From contig JANTGQ010000023.1 in assembly GCA_024762845.1 (NCBI GenBank), forward strand, positions 1 through 12,156: a stretch of 12,156 bases of DNA, written 5' to 3'. Both the position numbers and the translations under genes were made by a program. Source of the DNA: Nitratifractor sp. GTDB lineage: Bacteria > Campylobacterota > Campylobacteria > Campylobacterales > Sulfurovaceae. The notes beneath the pieces are model-generated. The model ran no database searches, was not told the origin of the DNA, and saw only the letters and a list, made by a program, of their open reading frames with translations. Position 1 is the first letter of the stretch. Every line of letters starts with the position of its first letter. Shown here piece by piece: positions 11,561 to 12,156 of the stretch.

Positions 11561-12156
11561 CGTCGCAATCTGCCAAAGTTGTTATTCTGTTTTTGGTTAA
11601 ATATATAGACACCTAGCAGCACAATAAAGCTAATGCCAACCATTATGGCAGAGTAGATATGTGCGCTTTTATAATCCATAACTTCTACAAACTCATAAAT
11701 CGCAATAGAGGCAACTTTTGTCTCGTGTGGTATGGAGCCACCTATCATTAAGACTACTCCAAACTCACCAACAGTGTGGGCAAAGGTAATAATAAGCGCT
11801 GTCATAAGGGCTGGTTTAATATTTGGCAGTGCTACTTTTACAATAGTCTCCAGGCGGCTCTTACCGCATATATAACTAGCCTCAAGAATATTTTTATTCA
11901 AACTCTCAAAACCGCTCTGCAGTGGTTGCACCATAAATGGCAAAGAGTAGATGCAACTCGCAAGAACAAGACCGCTAAATGTAAATGCCAACTTAAACTC
12001 TGCAAGTGCAATCAAGAGGTAAAAACCCAAAACGGAGGGTGGCAAAACAATCGGCATAGAGCTTATTGCCTCTAAAAAAGGCTTAAGTCTCGATTTTGTC
12101 TGCGAAAGATACCATGCAAGTGGCAACGCTATAAAAAAAAGCAGCAGTGTCGTAAC
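11557..12156 (-). CDS. modB: Molybdate ABC transporter permease ModB (partial, N-terminus outside window)
   Basis: The frame is open to the window edge (199 visible residues). The stretch just before PLAWYLSQ, reading VTTLLLFFIA, continues a membrane helix, so the true start lies outside and the TTG near 12126 is not it. Family marks are PLAWYLSQTKSRLK, SSMPIVLPPSVLGFYLL (the VLPPTVLGFYLL signature of ModB), an EAA loop EASYICGKSRLETIVKVALP that docks on ModC, and HTVGEFGVVLMIGG. At least four membrane segments remain, and the end is NQKQNNNFGRLRR. It forms the molybdate channel with ModC in the inner membrane. The periplasmic binding protein modA would be expected upstream, outside the window. 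Confidence 0.92.
   Translation of the reverse strand, partial: VTTLLLFFIALPLAWYLSQTKSRLKPFLEAISSMPIVLPPSVLGFYLLIALAEFKLAFTFSGLVLASCIYSLPFMVQPLQSGFESLNKNILEASYICGKSRLETIVKVALPNIKPALMTALIITFAHTVGEFGVVLMIGGSIPHETKVASIAIYEFVEVMDYKSAHIYSAIMVGISFIVLLGVYIFNQKQNNNFGRLRR

Noticed and set aside
1..12156. CRISPR arrays, tRNA or rRNA genes, complete insertion sequences
   Set aside because: No regularly spaced direct repeats, cloverleaf or rRNA segments, or transposase frame were seen on either strand.

Overview
The window is AT-rich and has the gene repertoire and style of a Campylobacterota genome (Sulfurimonas/Sulfurovum/Arcobacter-like): short spacers, overlapping genes and A-rich leaders. That assignment is inferred from protein flavour and base composition, not from a marker gene. 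The content marks it as part of a nitrogen-fixation (nif) and molybdenum-uptake region. NifA, NifT, ModB and ModC are recognisable, and a NifX/NafY-type cofactor protein begins at the left edge.

Layout. (1) 1-337, minus strand: N-terminal part of a Gly/Arg-rich protein with the start of a dinitrogenase iron-molybdenum cofactor domain, cut by the window edge. (2) 450-770, minus: C-terminal remnant of an isoprenylcysteine carboxyl methyltransferase-like membrane protein. (3) 909-2294, plus: a TauE/SafE permease and an unrecognised acidic protein, the only plus-strand genes. (4) 2568-7046, minus: a compact five-gene run, nifA > Tpx-like protein > SIR2-like protein > clpX > small helical protein, with every junction overlapping. 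(5) 7376-12156, minus: modB > modC > (288-bp gap) > aldo/keto reductase > NadB/FrdA-like flavoprotein > nifT, ending in a hairpin-T terminator just before the nifA leader.

How the parts may work together. ModBC would import molybdate for FeMo-cofactor, and the NifX-like protein would carry cofactor precursors. NifA would activate sigma-54 nif promoters, none of which I could see in this window. The genes translationally coupled to nifA look like a regulatory and quality-control set: a ClpX unfoldase, a thioredoxin-fold protein lacking the usual peroxidase motif, and a SIR2-fold protein lacking the usual catalytic His. In Azotobacter vinelandii a nif-linked ClpX2 is known to influence NifB/NifEN levels, so a nitrogenase-assembly turnover module is a reasonable hypothesis here.

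The intergenic gaps carry imperfect inverted-repeat elements that share a degenerate 17-bp terminus, about TGCATAATCNGGGTTAA. It appears at both ends of two elements (7086-7195 and 10509-10680) and singly at 796-812 and 2465-2481. This looks like a decayed MITE-like family specific to the spacers.
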